Shown one piece after another: positions 1 through 8,379 of a DNA stretch of 64,000 nucleotides. How positions within the stretch are numbered: the stretch's first letter is position 1; each line of letters begins with the position of its first letter. The translations under genes were made by a program, and so were the position numbers. Where the stretch lies: positions 1-64,000 of the forward strand of contig CAZHHW010000004.1 of NCBI GenBank assembly GCA_964532385.1. The letters run 5' to 3'. The notes under the pieces were generated by a model. The model was given only the letters and a program-made list of their open reading frames with translations, did no database searches and was not told the origin of the DNA. Source of the DNA: UBA6921 sp964532385 (GTDB taxonomy: Bacteria; Pseudomonadota; Gammaproteobacteria; SG8-11).

Positions 1-39
1 GCCGACGCGTGGCTGGGGACAGGCATCAAGTAGCTTGGG

Positions 40-774
40 TTACCGCGTTAATCTCGACTTCGCACGGCGCCGCAGCGCGCACACCACACTGCTCAGGCTG
101 ACCAGAAATAACGGATCGAAGCTTCCGCCGCCGCCATTGGCGCTATTGTCCGCACCGGTGCCGAATTTGCTACTGCCGTTGGCGGTGCTATCGTCCGTCG
201 ACTCCGGAGTTACGTTGCCCACAGTAAACGCGTTGGTCGCAACCACTTCTTCGATGTGCAGTTCTTGCAGATGTACACCCGCCCGAAATGAATCCTGCCT
301 GCCGGCGCCGAAGGGGGTGCCGATGGGGGTGCCGTATTTCGCGCCCGCGCCGTCATATTCATGGCCGATCCACGCCATGTAGAGTGTCGTCATGCCTGCG
401 TAGGCACGCGTGGTGATCGTTGCGGGCAGTTCAGATTTGATGTGCCCCAGTTCCACGCCTTCTTCGTTGTACAGTTTGAAACCGACCCAGCCGTTTTCGG
501 CTTGGGGCTGATTGCCGCCGGACAACGTGACCGAGATATCGTCGCCGGGGCTGTAATTTGCCTTGTCGGTTTTGGCTACCAGATTCAGCGCCAGGGTATC
601 GCCGGTGGTGCCGTGAACCCCATGCGCGTGACAGCCGTTACAGGTGGGCGGACTGCTGTGGCAGCCATTACACTCGCGTTTATACAACTGTGAAGTGGCA
701 TGCGCCGACGAAGTTACCAGACAGGCCAAACTTGCCAAACAAAACATGAAGATACGTAAAACTGAACGAAACAT
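40..774 (-). CDS. Secreted CxxCH (c-type heme-like) protein with GlyGly-CTERM-like tail
   Basis: The product is about 244 residues and I do not recognise a named family for the whole of it. An N-terminal signal peptide ends near SAHA. It is followed at once by two CNGCH motifs about a dozen residues apart, the pattern for covalent heme c attachment, so a periplasmic or surface electron-transfer role is possible. The middle is a beta-rich region with no motif I can name. The C-terminus is a GGGGS stretch, a hydrophobic segment and a cluster of arginines, resembling a GlyGly-CTERM sorting signal that rhombosortase would cleave. I chose the ATG at 774 because a purine-rich AAAGGGGG lies just upstream; the TTG at 792 would overlap this ribosome site. 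No cytochrome partner gene is nearby. Confidence 0.7.
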   Translation of the reverse strand: MFRSVLRIFMFCLASLACLVTSSAHATSQLYKRECNGCHSSPPTCNGCHAHGVHGTTGDTLALNLVAKTDKANYSPGDDISVTLSGGNQPQAENGWVGFKLYNEEGVELGHIKSELPATITTRAYAGMTTLYMAWIGHEYDGAGAKYGTPIGTPFGAGRQDSFRAGVHLQELHIEEVVATNAFTVGNVTPESTDDSTANGSSKFGTGADNSANGGGGSFDPLFLVSLSSVVCALRRRAKSRLTR

Positions 775-1050
775 CGTAAACCCCCTTTTCAATCCCTGGA
801 CGACCGCATTATTAACGTCACGCTCCGCTGCCTTTTGCGTACCGGAAGCGGGATATTTTAAAGCAGATTGTGCGCCAGCCAGATGTAATTATGGCGTGAT
901 CGTCGTCGCAATGCAGGGGACGAATAAATGAGAACGACCCTTGAATGGCTCTGCGCATTTGGTGCACATGACATTGGGCGGGCGATTATATCGAAGTGCC
1001 GCAGCATGTGGAATTCGGCAATCTGGCGTACCTAAACCAGGAGGTGAAAC

Positions 1051-1797
1051 ATGACCATCGAAAATCAAGCGGACGTGGATGGTTTAATGAAGGTGGGACG
1101 AATCGTGTCGCGCGTGTTGCACGAGATGCTCGACGCGCTCGAGCCGGGCATGACGACGGCGGAGCTCGATGCCATCGGCGGTGTGCGGCTTGCGGATTTT
1201 GGTGCGCAGTCGGCGCCGCAACTGGCCTATCGATTTCCCGGCGCGACCTGCATCAGCATCAACGAAGAAGCGGCACACGGGGTGCCCGGCGCGCGCCGCA
1301 TCCAGGCGGGCGATGTGGTCAACGTCGATGTGTCGGCCGAGCTTGACGGTTACTTTGCCGACACCGGCGGCACGCGCGTGGTGCCGCCGTCCTCAGTGAT
1401 CAAAACGCGCCTGTGTCATGCAACACGGCAGGCCTTGCATGCGGCGATGCACGAAGCGCGCGCGGGAAATCGCATTAACCAGATCGGCAAAGCGATCCAG
1501 CGCGTGGCTAGGTCGCATGGGTTCAAAGTCATTAAAAATCTTGCTGGTCACGGGGTCGGACGCAAATTGCACGAAGAACCGACCCATATCGTCGGATTCT
1601 ACAACCCCAGCGATACGCGCCAATTGCATGAAGGCATGGTGATTGCGATCGAGCCGTTTCTTTCCACGAAAAGCAATCACGTGGACGAGGCGGGCGATGG
1701 CTGGACGCTGGTCGGCGCGCCCGGAAATATTTCCGCCCAGTACGAACACACCTTGATCGTCACGCGCAGTGCGCCGATTGTGGTGACGGCGCATTAA
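1051..1797 (+). CDS. map: Methionine aminopeptidase, type I
   Basis: This enzyme removes the initiator methionine from nascent proteins in the cytoplasm using a dinuclear metal site. The 248-residue product has the pita-bread fold signatures: metal-ligand aspartates in NVDVSAELDGYFADT, a histidine in GHGVGRKLHEEP and a glutamate in GMVIAIEPF. It is slightly shorter than the E. coli enzyme (264). A strong AGGAGGTG ribosome site precedes the ATG. The gene is not next to rpsB-tsf, the usual place of the housekeeping copy in Gammaproteobacteria, so it may be a second paralogue. The stop codon is 19 bp before the next gene, so the two may be co-transcribed. Confidence 0.9.
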   Translation: MTIENQADVDGLMKVGRIVSRVLHEMLDALEPGMTTAELDAIGGVRLADFGAQSAPQLAYRFPGATCISINEEAAHGVPGARRIQAGDVVNVDVSAELDGYFADTGGTRVVPPSSVIKTRLCHATRQALHAAMHEARAGNRINQIGKAIQRVARSHGFKVIKNLAGHGVGRKLHEEPTHIVGFYNPSDTRQLHEGMVIAIEPFLSTKSNHVDEAGDGWTLVGAPGNISAQYEHTLIVTRSAPIVVTAH

Positions 1798-1816
1798 TCG
1801 AAGTGCGTGGCATGTC

Positions 1817-2704
1817 ATGACAAATAAATCCGGCGGCCTGCAAAGCCTGATGTACGGTTTGCTCGGCGTTATCGGCTTCAGTCTCACATTACCGGCCACC
1901 CGGCTGGCCCTGGTGAGTCTTGACCCCATTTTTGTGGGTTTGGGCCGTGCATTAGTGGCGGCGGTATTTGCCGCCGTTGCGCTGTGGGTCATGCGTGCGC
2001 CGCGCCCGGTGGGGCGGCAGTGGTTGCGCTTGGGCGCGGTCGCGCTGGGTGTGGTGGTGGGGTTCCCGGTGTTTTCAAGCTGGGCGTTGGTGCGCGTGCC
2101 GGCGTCGCATGCGGCGGTGGTCATCGCCGTCTTGCCCTTGGTCACGGCGCTGTTCGGTGCGTGGCTGGCGGGTGAACGCCCAAGCGGATTGTTTTGGATC
2201 TCGACATTCATTGCGAGCGCGGTGATTAGCGTCTTCTCGCTGGCTTCAAGCGAAGGCGGATTTAATCCCGCGGACTTGGCCCTGCTCGCGGCGGTGATCG
2301 CAGCCGGATTTGGTTATGCCGAGGGTGCGCGCCTGGCGCGTGAATTGGGTGCATGGCAAACCATCAGTTGGGCGTTGCTGATTTGCGTGCCGTGGCTGAT
2401 CGTGCCGGTGTTCGACACATTTCCGCAGCATCTTGCCGCGGTGGAGTGGAGCAGCGTGGCGGGTTTTGCCTATGTCAGCATCGTGAGCATGTTCCTCGCG
2501 TTTATCGCTTGGTACAAAGCGCTCGCGCTGGGCGGCATTGCGCGGGTTGGACAAATTCAGTTGCTGCAACCGTTCTTCACGCTCGCCGCCGCCGCCCTGT
2601 TTGTGAATGAAACTGTGACCGGCACGCAGATATTGGTCGCGAGCATCGTGTTGCTTTGTGTTTTCATCGGTCGCAAGGCGCGAATTGCGGCGGCCAGCGC
2701 ATAA
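1817..2704 (+). CDS. EamA/DMT-superfamily inner-membrane transporter
   Basis: The 295-residue product is almost wholly hydrophobic, with about ten predicted membrane helices arranged as two five-helix EamA repeats. This is typical of drug/metabolite exporters of the RhaT/YdcZ/EamA type. The ligand cannot be told from sequence; family members export amino acids, sugars or other metabolites. It starts 19 bp after the aminopeptidase gene, so it probably shares its transcript. An inverted REP-like repeat follows its stop codon. Confidence 0.85.
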   Translation: MTNKSGGLQSLMYGLLGVIGFSLTLPATRLALVSLDPIFVGLGRALVAAVFAAVALWVMRAPRPVGRQWLRLGAVALGVVVGFPVFSSWALVRVPASHAAVVIAVLPLVTALFGAWLAGERPSGLFWISTFIASAVISVFSLASSEGGFNPADLALLAAVIAAGFGYAEGARLARELGAWQTISWALLICVPWLIVPVFDTFPQHLAAVEWSSVAGFAYVSIVSMFLAFIAWYKALALGGIARVGQIQLLQPFFTLAAAALFVNETVTGTQILVASIVLLCVFIGRKARIAAASA

Positions 2705-2717
2705 TTCCTGAGTGTCG

Positions 2718-2778
2718 TTCCCGCGCAGGCGGGAATCCAGTAACTTTAGCGATTTCCGGATGCCCGCCTGCGCAGGCA
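2718..2778. repeat. REP-like inverted repeat pair
   Basis: Positions 2718-2724 and 2729-2735 form a perfect seven-base stem (TTCCCGC/GCGGGAA) around a four-base loop. A near copy in inverse orientation lies at about 2759-2778. This is the layout of an intergenic REP/dRS3-like element common in proteobacteria. It lies between the transporter and the HAD gene and could also stabilise or end the upstream message. Confidence 0.7.
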
Positions 2779-2812
2779 TGGCAGTTTCGAAGTGATCTGA
2801 GGGAACGACCCG

Positions 2813-3484
2813 ATGTTGCACGGGAAAAAAGTTTTGTTGCTGGATATGAACGGCACTTTCATGTTCGGCGAAGACCGCTTCGGCAACGAGGAAGATTTCT
2901 CCGTACACTACACCCGGATCGGCGGCCGCTTGCCGCGCGATGATATCAACCGGATCATTCGCGACACCTACGATTTTTTAGATCAGCGCTATCCCGACGA
3001 ACGTTATCGACACAACTTTCCATCGTTGGCGAGCGCGATTCAAAGCGTGGTTGAAACAGACCTGCCGCACGCTGAACTCGCGAAAATCATCGATACCTTC
3101 GCATTCCACGAACTGGGCACGATCCCCGCTGAATATGCCGCGGCGTTGCATGGCTTGCGGCGTAAATTCATGCTGGCCGCCGTGATCGACATCTGGTCGC
3201 CGAAAGCGGCGTGGCTTGACACATTCGCGCGCACCGGCATCGCGCCGCTGTTTTCCGCGCTGTCGTTCTCGTCCGACCACGGTAGGGTGAAACCGTCGCC
3301 CAAACCCTTTGAACAGGTCCTTGCTACGCTCGAGATTTCAAAAACTGAGGCGGTCGTGATCGGCGATTCACCGCGCCGCGATCTGGGTGGCGCGGTGAAT
3401 GCCGGTATTGACTGTATTTTGGTGGGCGGGGCGAAACATCCTGGGGCAATTGCGTGTGTCGCAAATTTGTTGGAGTTGGTGTGA
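2813..3484 (+). CDS. HAD-superfamily hydrolase
   Basis: The 223-residue product has HAD motif I as DMNGT near residue 11 and motif III/IV as GDSPRRDLGGA near residue 180, so it is a Rossmann-fold phosphatase-like protein. Motif I has Asn where most phosphatases have the second Asp (DxDGT), which normally acts as acid/base. Activity may therefore be altered, or the protein may belong to a DxN subgroup. The substrate is unknown. The gene stands alone between a REP-like repeat and an M15-like peptidase gene. The ATG at 2813 is preceded by a GAGGGA ribosome site. Confidence 0.8.
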   Translation: MLHGKKVLLLDMNGTFMFGEDRFGNEEDFSVHYTRIGGRLPRDDINRIIRDTYDFLDQRYPDERYRHNFPSLASAIQSVVETDLPHAELAKIIDTFAFHELGTIPAEYAAALHGLRRKFMLAAVIDIWSPKAAWLDTFARTGIAPLFSALSFSSDHGRVKPSPKPFEQVLATLEISKTEAVVIGDSPRRDLGGAVNAGIDCILVGGAKHPGAIACVANLLELV

Positions 3485-3588
3485 CCAAATTAAAGTGTGT
3501 GATTTGAATTTACTGCATCCATGCTTGGACACATTAATATCAGGTACTATTCGTTTGGGAAAATAGATGCGGTTACAAAGGATATTTC

Positions 3589-4002
3589 ATGGCGGCCATA
3601 CCTGGATCAATTAACGGGGTGATGATCGATCTCGCGCCCTCTGCCGTGGGCATCGGTGTGGATCAGCGGTTAGTCGATGGGCTGAATCACTGTATCCGCA
3701 GTAATGTCGACACGGGTTACCCGTTGCAGACAGTCTACATTTCTTCCGCGATGGATTCGCACCAAAGCCCGAGCCGTCATGTGCTCGGGAAGGCGGTGGA
3801 CATATCGAGAATCAACGGCAAATATATTGCGGATGGCTGGAACGCCAATGCAGAAGTCACGGCCATCGTCAAAGCGATTCAAGACGCCTTTGAGTCGTTT
3901 CCGTCGCGCCGCGAAAACTTTGGGCCACATATGCAAAACAAAAGCGGCCAGCCTTTTAGCGTGGGAGGACACCGTGATCACATTCATCTATCGGTTGACT
4001 AG
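3589..4002 (+). CDS. Small M15-type (D-Ala-D-Ala carboxypeptidase-like) peptidase
   Basis: The 137-residue protein carries the zinc-ligand pattern of M15 peptidoglycan peptidases: SRHVLGKAVDIS (His and Asp ligands) and a C-terminal GHRDHIHLS (catalytic/ligand histidines). It would cleave peptide stems of the cell wall. It has no signal peptide, unlike housekeeping carboxypeptidases, so it may be a phage-type lysin or a peptidoglycan-targeting effector delivered by another route. The next gene starts inside its 3' end in another frame and encodes a secreted protein, an arrangement typical of effector-immunity pairs. Function as an effector is inference; the peptidase fold is well supported. 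Confidence 0.7.
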   Translation: MAAIPGSINGVMIDLAPSAVGIGVDQRLVDGLNHCIRSNVDTGYPLQTVYISSAMDSHQSPSRHVLGKAVDISRINGKYIADGWNANAEVTAIVKAIQDAFESFPSRRENFGPHMQNKSGQPFSVGGHRDHIHLSVD

Positions 4003-4552
4003 GTGCTGCGTGTTAGCAGCTTTAGTGAGTTCCGCGTGTGCCGCGACGGCTGCGCCGCTCACGACGAATTTGATCATTCACAAAATCGAGCTGCATTTCA
4101 AAGTCGAACGCATCCATCCGGATTTCCAACACTTGAGCAGCTATCCACTGCTCGAAAAATACAATCTACATTTGTCCAGCGCGCCGGATAATGTCGATGT
4201 TGTCGTTACGATGGAAGGACAAGGCTCGACAATTCTTGTTGTCGATGTGATTCCTGAAGTTGGTGTTACAAATTGGGCGGATCGGGAAGGCATTACCGAT
4301 TTCAAAACGCTTGAAGAAACAAAAACAGTATTTCCAAGTTTTTATAGAATCGAACGCCCGGTGAAGTTGGCAGGTAAGACTTCCATCACCATCAAAGCCG
4401 TTTCGCTAAAGAAGCTCATCAATACCTTCTCAACCAATTCATTTTGGCCGCGTGCGCTAAAGTTCAGAGCCGGATTATTGCCTGTAAAAGGGGAGACAAC
4501 GCTCACGGATAACATCAGCACACTGGATTTGGTGCTTGATCCTCCAGATTGA
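3974..4552 (+). CDS. Secreted protein overlapping the peptidase gene (possible immunity protein)
   Basis: The product is about 192 residues and I do not recognise its family. It begins with a short charged segment, a hydrophobic core and an alanine-rich cleavage region (ACAATAA), so it should reach the periplasm. The rest is a soluble, beta-rich domain without cysteines or obvious catalytic motifs. I chose the GTG at 3974 because GGGAGGA lies just upstream and because it gives a complete signal peptide; it overlaps the peptidase gene by 29 bp. A periplasmic protein tightly coupled to a cytoplasmic peptidoglycan peptidase fits an immunity role, but no direct proof exists here. Confidence 0.65.
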   Translation: MITFIYRLTRCCVLAALVSSACAATAAPLTTNLIIHKIELHFKVERIHPDFQHLSSYPLLEKYNLHLSSAPDNVDVVVTMEGQGSTILVVDVIPEVGVTNWADREGITDFKTLEETKTVFPSFYRIERPVKLAGKTSITIKAVSLKKLINTFSTNSFWPRALKFRAGLLPVKGETTLTDNISTLDLVLDPPD

Positions 4553-4727
4553 ATATTTCCCTCGCATCTTGCGGCTGTGCACAACACCCTTGCGGTGAAA
4601 TTTGTGCTGGCCACTGAAGGGTGGTGTGGAAAAGTGATCGACATTTTGTCGAAGAAGTAGTATGGCTATGACACATTTGCACGGGCTGGCATCGCATTCA
4701 AACGTAATGGCGATGTACTAAGGTTCT

Positions 4728-5789
4728 TTATTTTCGCTTGGGCGTTATTAAGTGAAGTTGTAGGTATTTGGACAGTAGCTGCGCGACGCGCTTTCTTGGC
4801 AGAGCAATATCCTTACCTGAGTGAAAATAACCATCACGGTCGTTTTTAATTTTTGAAAATTCATGTTGGTCCTCGATTAAAGAGGAGTCATTGTCATTTA
4901 ATGCAGCAGCGATGAAATCGAAGCAATCTCTGACATTATCCTTCCGTGAAAATTCGGCGCTAACTCGTTTGACGAACTTGGATAGTGATGCGTTTGGCCT
5001 GTCAGACTTTAGGCTAGCATAGAAACCCTTTTCGTAATCTTTCCAAACATATTTGACAAAAATTTCCAGCGCAGCCCATCCAAATACGAATGACTCAACG
5101 TCGGAATGTTTTTGGTTAAGCATGTCACTGAAAAGCGTTAGTACTCGTACTATGGATTTGTCATTGTTGTCACATGTTGACTTCACGCAGCGTTTAATAT
5201 TTTCAATTTTCTCCTGTGTCAGTCCTGGTAAATAGTAGCTTTCGGTAGAAAAGCTATATTGGAGATTGTGAATCGCCTGTTCCGTCTCGTTGTAAAATAC
5301 GAGCACATCCGCGACTGGGTTAATGTGCAGAGACCCATCAGACGCAATTCCTAATCCAGCTTTGATCTGTGCAATTTCTTGATCGTGATGGCATTTGATC
5401 TTGTCTTTATCAAAACTATCGTAAGAAACCGCGAAATTTTTTAGTACAGGAAATATCTCTTTCGGCACGAATTGAGACTCGCCGTGTTGCTTTATTACTA
5501 AGAATTCAGTGTCATCTCCATACCTTTTTTTATGCTCATCGTTAACTTGGTCTATTTCGAGTGTGAGGGCTCTGTCGAGTGGCAGGTGGGAGTCGACATT
5601 ATTGAAGAGGCGCTTCGCGCTTAGTCGCCGAAACGCAATTTCGCGTCTTATTTCGACGCAATGTAAGTCAGGAGTTTTTGTTAAAAATGCTTCCGTAGTT
5701 TTTGTTTTTAGAATTTCAAGATTGTCATCCTTCCGCGGAAGATTAAAGCCAGGATTAAGCTGAAAAACAGAGATGAATTGATAGCGCAT
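4728..5789 (-). CDS. HEPN (Apea-like) domain protein, possible defence RNase
   Basis: The 353-residue product has an N-terminal part I cannot assign. A C-terminal helical region from about residue 215 contains the alpha-helical layout and the R318-x4-H323 motif (RDGYFH) of HEPN ribonucleases, close to Apea-like HEPN proteins. Many HEPN proteins cut RNA in toxin-antitoxin, abortive-infection or CRISPR settings. The gene is clearly richer in A+T than its neighbours and stands alone on the minus strand, suggesting horizontal gain. No partner nucleotidyltransferase (MNT) gene is adjacent. The HEPN call is moderate; a defence role is inference. Confidence 0.5.
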   Translation of the reverse strand: MRYQFISVFQLNPGFNLPRKDDNLEILKTKTTEAFLTKTPDLHCVEIRREIAFRRLSAKRLFNNVDSHLPLDRALTLEIDQVNDEHKKRYGDDTEFLVIKQHGESQFVPKEIFPVLKNFAVSYDSFDKDKIKCHHDQEIAQIKAGLGIASDGSLHINPVADVLVFYNETEQAIHNLQYSFSTESYYLPGLTQEKIENIKRCVKSTCDNNDKSIVRVLTLFSDMLNQKHSDVESFVFGWAALEIFVKYVWKDYEKGFYASLKSDRPNASLSKFVKRVSAEFSRKDNVRDCFDFIAAALNDNDSSLIEDQHEFSKIKNDRDGYFHSGKDIALPRKRVAQLLSKYLQLHLITPKRK

Positions 5790-5902
5790 ATGTTTCTTTG
5801 ACTGTGAGTTGTTCGCGCGGCGTGCGCTATGTATTTATATGTAGAATGAATTTTTTAAGCGAGGTAGCGACTCGGATTTTGGTTGGGTGCGCCGCGAGCA
5901 CC

Positions 5903-6640
5903 TCATGTTCCCGAAATTTTCCTCCCCGCAATATAATCAATCCGGCTCCACAAACCCCGCAAGATACGCACTTCGCGTTCATCCAGTTCGGCGCGCGCGA
6001 ATGCGCGCCGGAAGGTGCGCAGGATGCGATTGGGGTTTTGCGGATCGAGATATTCGATTTCAGTCAAGGTGCGGCGCATGTGTTGCAGCATGGCTTCGAG
6101 TTCCACGTTGCTTGCGAGCGTGCGGGGTTTGACGTCGACATTTTCAAAATTGGAAAACGCGCGGTCCAGTTCGTACAGGCATACGGTCACGGCCTGGGCG
6201 AGATTCATGGACGGAAATTCATCGTGGGTCGGGATGGTGAGCAGGCGTTGACATAAATCCAGTTCGGCGGTGTGCAGGCCGCAGTCTTCGCGGCCGAACA
6301 CCAGCGCCACGGTGCCGCCCGCGGTTTTCTCGGCCATTTCCACGGCGGCGGGACCGGGTGGCACCAGTTCTTCGCGGAATTTTCCTTCGCGGCGTGTGGT
6401 GCCGACGGCGAAGTGGCAGCCGGCGAGCGCGGCGCCGAGGGTGTCGAAGCGCGCGGCGTTTTCCAGCAAAGGCAGAGCCGACAATGCGCCACGGCGCGCG
6501 TCGGCTTCGAGTGGATCGACTTGCGGATTGACCAGCCGCAATTGGCTGAAGCCGAAATTCATCATCACGCGCGCGACCGCGCCGAGGTTGAAGGCGCCTT
6601 GCGATTCGACCAGCACCACGCAGAGATTATTTGCAGTCAT
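5903..6640 (-). CDS. trmJ: tRNA (cytidine/uridine-32-2'-O)-methyltransferase TrmJ
   Basis: This SPOUT (TrmH-family) enzyme methylates the ribose of nucleotide 32 in tRNA anticodon loops with S-adenosylmethionine. The 245-residue product opens with the family hallmark VVLVESQGAFNLGAVARVMMNFGF. It carries the knot motif VFGREDCGL near residue 120 and a later IPTHDEFPSMNLAQAV segment, all close to E. coli TrmJ (246 residues). It is read away from the gap at 6718. The expected neighbours suhB and iscR are not present. Assignment to TrmJ rather than another TrmH paralogue is fairly safe from these motifs and length. Confidence 0.88.
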   Translation of the reverse strand: MTANNLCVVLVESQGAFNLGAVARVMMNFGFSQLRLVNPQVDPLEADARRGALSALPLLENAARFDTLGAALAGCHFAVGTTRREGKFREELVPPGPAAVEMAEKTAGGTVALVFGREDCGLHTAELDLCQRLLTIPTHDEFPSMNLAQAVTVCLYELDRAFSNFENVDVKPRTLASNVELEAMLQHMRRTLTEIEYLDPQNPNRILRTFRRAFARAELDEREVRILRGLWSRIDYIAGRKISGT

Positions 6641-6662
6641 TCTATTGAACTTGCCTAATGAA

Positions 6663-6717
6663 ATTTGATGTCAATATTTGACTTAAAAATTGTTAACGGA
6701 CACAAACGAAGCATCTC
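6663..6717. repeat. 55-bp direct copy on left flank of assembly gap
   Basis: These 55 bases are identical to 6818-6872, on the other side of the 100-N run. Exact identity right at the gap edges points to an unmerged overlap of two contigs, as left by k-mer assemblers, rather than a biological duplication. Confidence 0.85.
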
Positions 6718-6817
6718 NNNNNNNNNNNNNNNNNNNNNNNNNNNNNNNNNNNNNNNNNNNNNNNNNNNNNNNNNNNNNNNNNNNNNNNNNNNNNNNNNNN
6801 NNNNNNNNNNNNNNNNN
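6718..6817. other. Assembly gap (100 N)
   Basis: This is a run of exactly 100 N, the customary placeholder for a gap of unknown size. Because its flanks repeat the same 55 bases, the true distance may be zero or negative, with the two copies being one locus. No gene is interrupted. Confidence 0.95.
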
Positions 6818-6870
6818 ATTTGATGTCAATATTTGACTTAAAAATTGTTAACGGACACAAACGAAGCATC

Positions 6871-7018
6871 TCCTCCCCCTGCAAGAGGGAAGGCGAGGAT
6901 GGGAGTGTTCAATGGTTGCATGTTCCTAAAACACACCCCTATCTCGGCAACTGCTCCTGCGTTGCTCTATCTTCCGCCATCCATGGCGGTCGCCCACCTT
7001 CCCCTTGCAGGAGGAAGG
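6871..7018. repeat. Short intergenic element with terminal inverted repeats
   Basis: A sequence of about 23 bp rich in CTCC and GAGG (6871-6893) is found again in inverse, slightly diverged form at 6997-7018. The roughly 150 bp between them has no gene but holds a small internal palindrome around 6975-6990. This is the build of a miniature inverted-repeat element. Such a repeat could explain why the assembly broke at the gap immediately to the left. Confidence 0.55.
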
Positions 7019-7062
7019 TGCTCTGCTGGTTCCGCCAGATAATGTTTGCATGCGGTTTAGTG

Positions 7063-8379
7063 TCACAGCGTTAACGTGAAGTCATCGACCAGTGCGCCGG
7101 GCAGTTGCGCGCTGCGCGTCGAGCGTTGCATATAGGTCGAGGTGTCGAACAGGAATTCGCGTTCGGCGGTGAGGCCGAGCAATTGCGTGCCGAGCATGCG
7201 GTAGATGGAATCGTCGAAACGCATCACGTTGACCGGCGCGGTGATGATGCCGTCCTGCACCCAGAAACACGCGAAGCGCGTCATGCCGGTGATGCGGCAA
7301 TCGTCGTGATCGGAGAAGTTGCAATACCACAGGTTGTTGATGTAAAGACCGGTGCCCAGCGCGTTGAGAATGTCGGCGCGTGGCAGTGATCCGGCATGCA
7401 TGTCCAGCGCGTGCGGCGCTTCGCTGCCGCTGTTCAGCGGCACGCCGTATTCCTTGGCGCTGCGCGGGCTCACCAGGCAATCGCTGTATTTGCCGTTTGC
7501 GATCAGCGTGACCGGCGCGTTTGTGACGAAGCCGCTGCGCGTGAAGGCGGGCGCAAGCCCGCGCGTGTGATCTTCCACCAGCGTTACGGCGGAGTGCAGC
7601 CTGCGATCTTCTTTGCTCATTTTGATCAGCGGTGTGCGTGCGCTGCGATGTGCTTTAAGTCCAAACCCGCCCCACGCCACCACGCTCAGCAATTCTTCCA
7701 GCGCGGCGGGGGCGAAATAAGCGCGGTAATGTCCTGGGGTTAAGGTGCGCGGCGGCCGGGCGATCACGTCGAGTTGGGCGCGCGCGTCGAGCATTTTTTG
7801 TTTGAGAATAGCGGGGTCCCACGCGAATCCGGCGTAATTATTTTTCACCGCCTTGTCGGTCTGGTGGTAGCAGCTCCAGTCAAAATTAAATGTCGTACTC
7901 TGGTGCCAGTTACGCTGGCCCAGCGAATTCGCAAATCCGGAATAAATCGTACCGCTGGCCCACAAACCGACCAGATCCAGTCCGTGCGCCGCGTTGATAA
8001 TATCTTCAAGCGCCGCGCCGCTGTCGATGGGTGCGGCGGTGGCGTCGTGCGTGCTGTTATTGATTTCACCGGCATACATTAAATACGGATCGTCGGCCAG
8101 CAATGCAATTTGCGCGCGCAGAGTGTCGAGCAGCGTGCGCAATGGCGGCAGGTCGTGATCCAGATGTCCGGCCAGCACGCTGTTGCAGGTGGCATGACGC
8201 CGGCCGCGAATCAGATCCAGATGAAGGTAGCGCTGCGTGACATTACCGGCCTGGCGAACTTTGTTGTGATTCATGCGTACGAAATCGGAATCTTCGCCGT
8301 CGAAGGAGCACAGCAAGATTTCGTCGCCCGTTAACTGCGTGCACAGAGCATCCGTGAGCGTGTGGAAATAATCGCGCAT
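7063..8379 (-). CDS. TldD/PmbA-family protein, second subunit
   Basis: The 438-residue product resembles PmbA/TldD-family proteins, which form paired subunits of a metalloprotease that matures modified peptides and degrades labile proteins. I place the start at the ATG at 8379, which shares a base with the stop of the upstream gene (TGATG). This gives a normal N-terminus (MRDYFHTLTDAL) and implies translational coupling. Motifs include SDCLVSPRSAKEYGVPLN and a C-terminal NVMRFDDSIYRMLG segment. No HExxxH motif is seen, as expected for the non-catalytic partner. The pair is diverged from E. coli TldD/PmbA, so I give no gene symbol. Confidence 0.75.
   Translation of the reverse strand: MRDYFHTLTDALCTQLTGDEILLCSFDGEDSDFVRMNHNKVRQAGNVTQRYLHLDLIRGRRHATCNSVLAGHLDHDLPPLRTLLDTLRAQIALLADDPYLMYAGEINNSTHDATAAPIDSGAALEDIINAAHGLDLVGLWASGTIYSGFANSLGQRNWHQSTTFNFDWSCYHQTDKAVKNNYAGFAWDPAILKQKMLDARAQLDVIARPPRTLTPGHYRAYFAPAALEELLSVVAWGGFGLKAHRSARTPLIKMSKEDRRLHSAVTLVEDHTRGLAPAFTRSGFVTNAPVTLIANGKYSDCLVSPRSAKEYGVPLNSGSEAPHALDMHAGSLPRADILNALGTGLYINNLWYCNFSDHDDCRITGMTRFACFWVQDGIITAPVNVMRFDDSIYRMLGTQLLGLTAEREFLFDTSTYMQRSTRSAQLPGALVDDFTLTL

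Noticed and set aside
4553..4727. Possible gene fragment after the secreted protein (an XYGYDTFARAGIAF-like reading)
   Set aside because: It is too short and has stops in frame; no reliable similarity can be stated.
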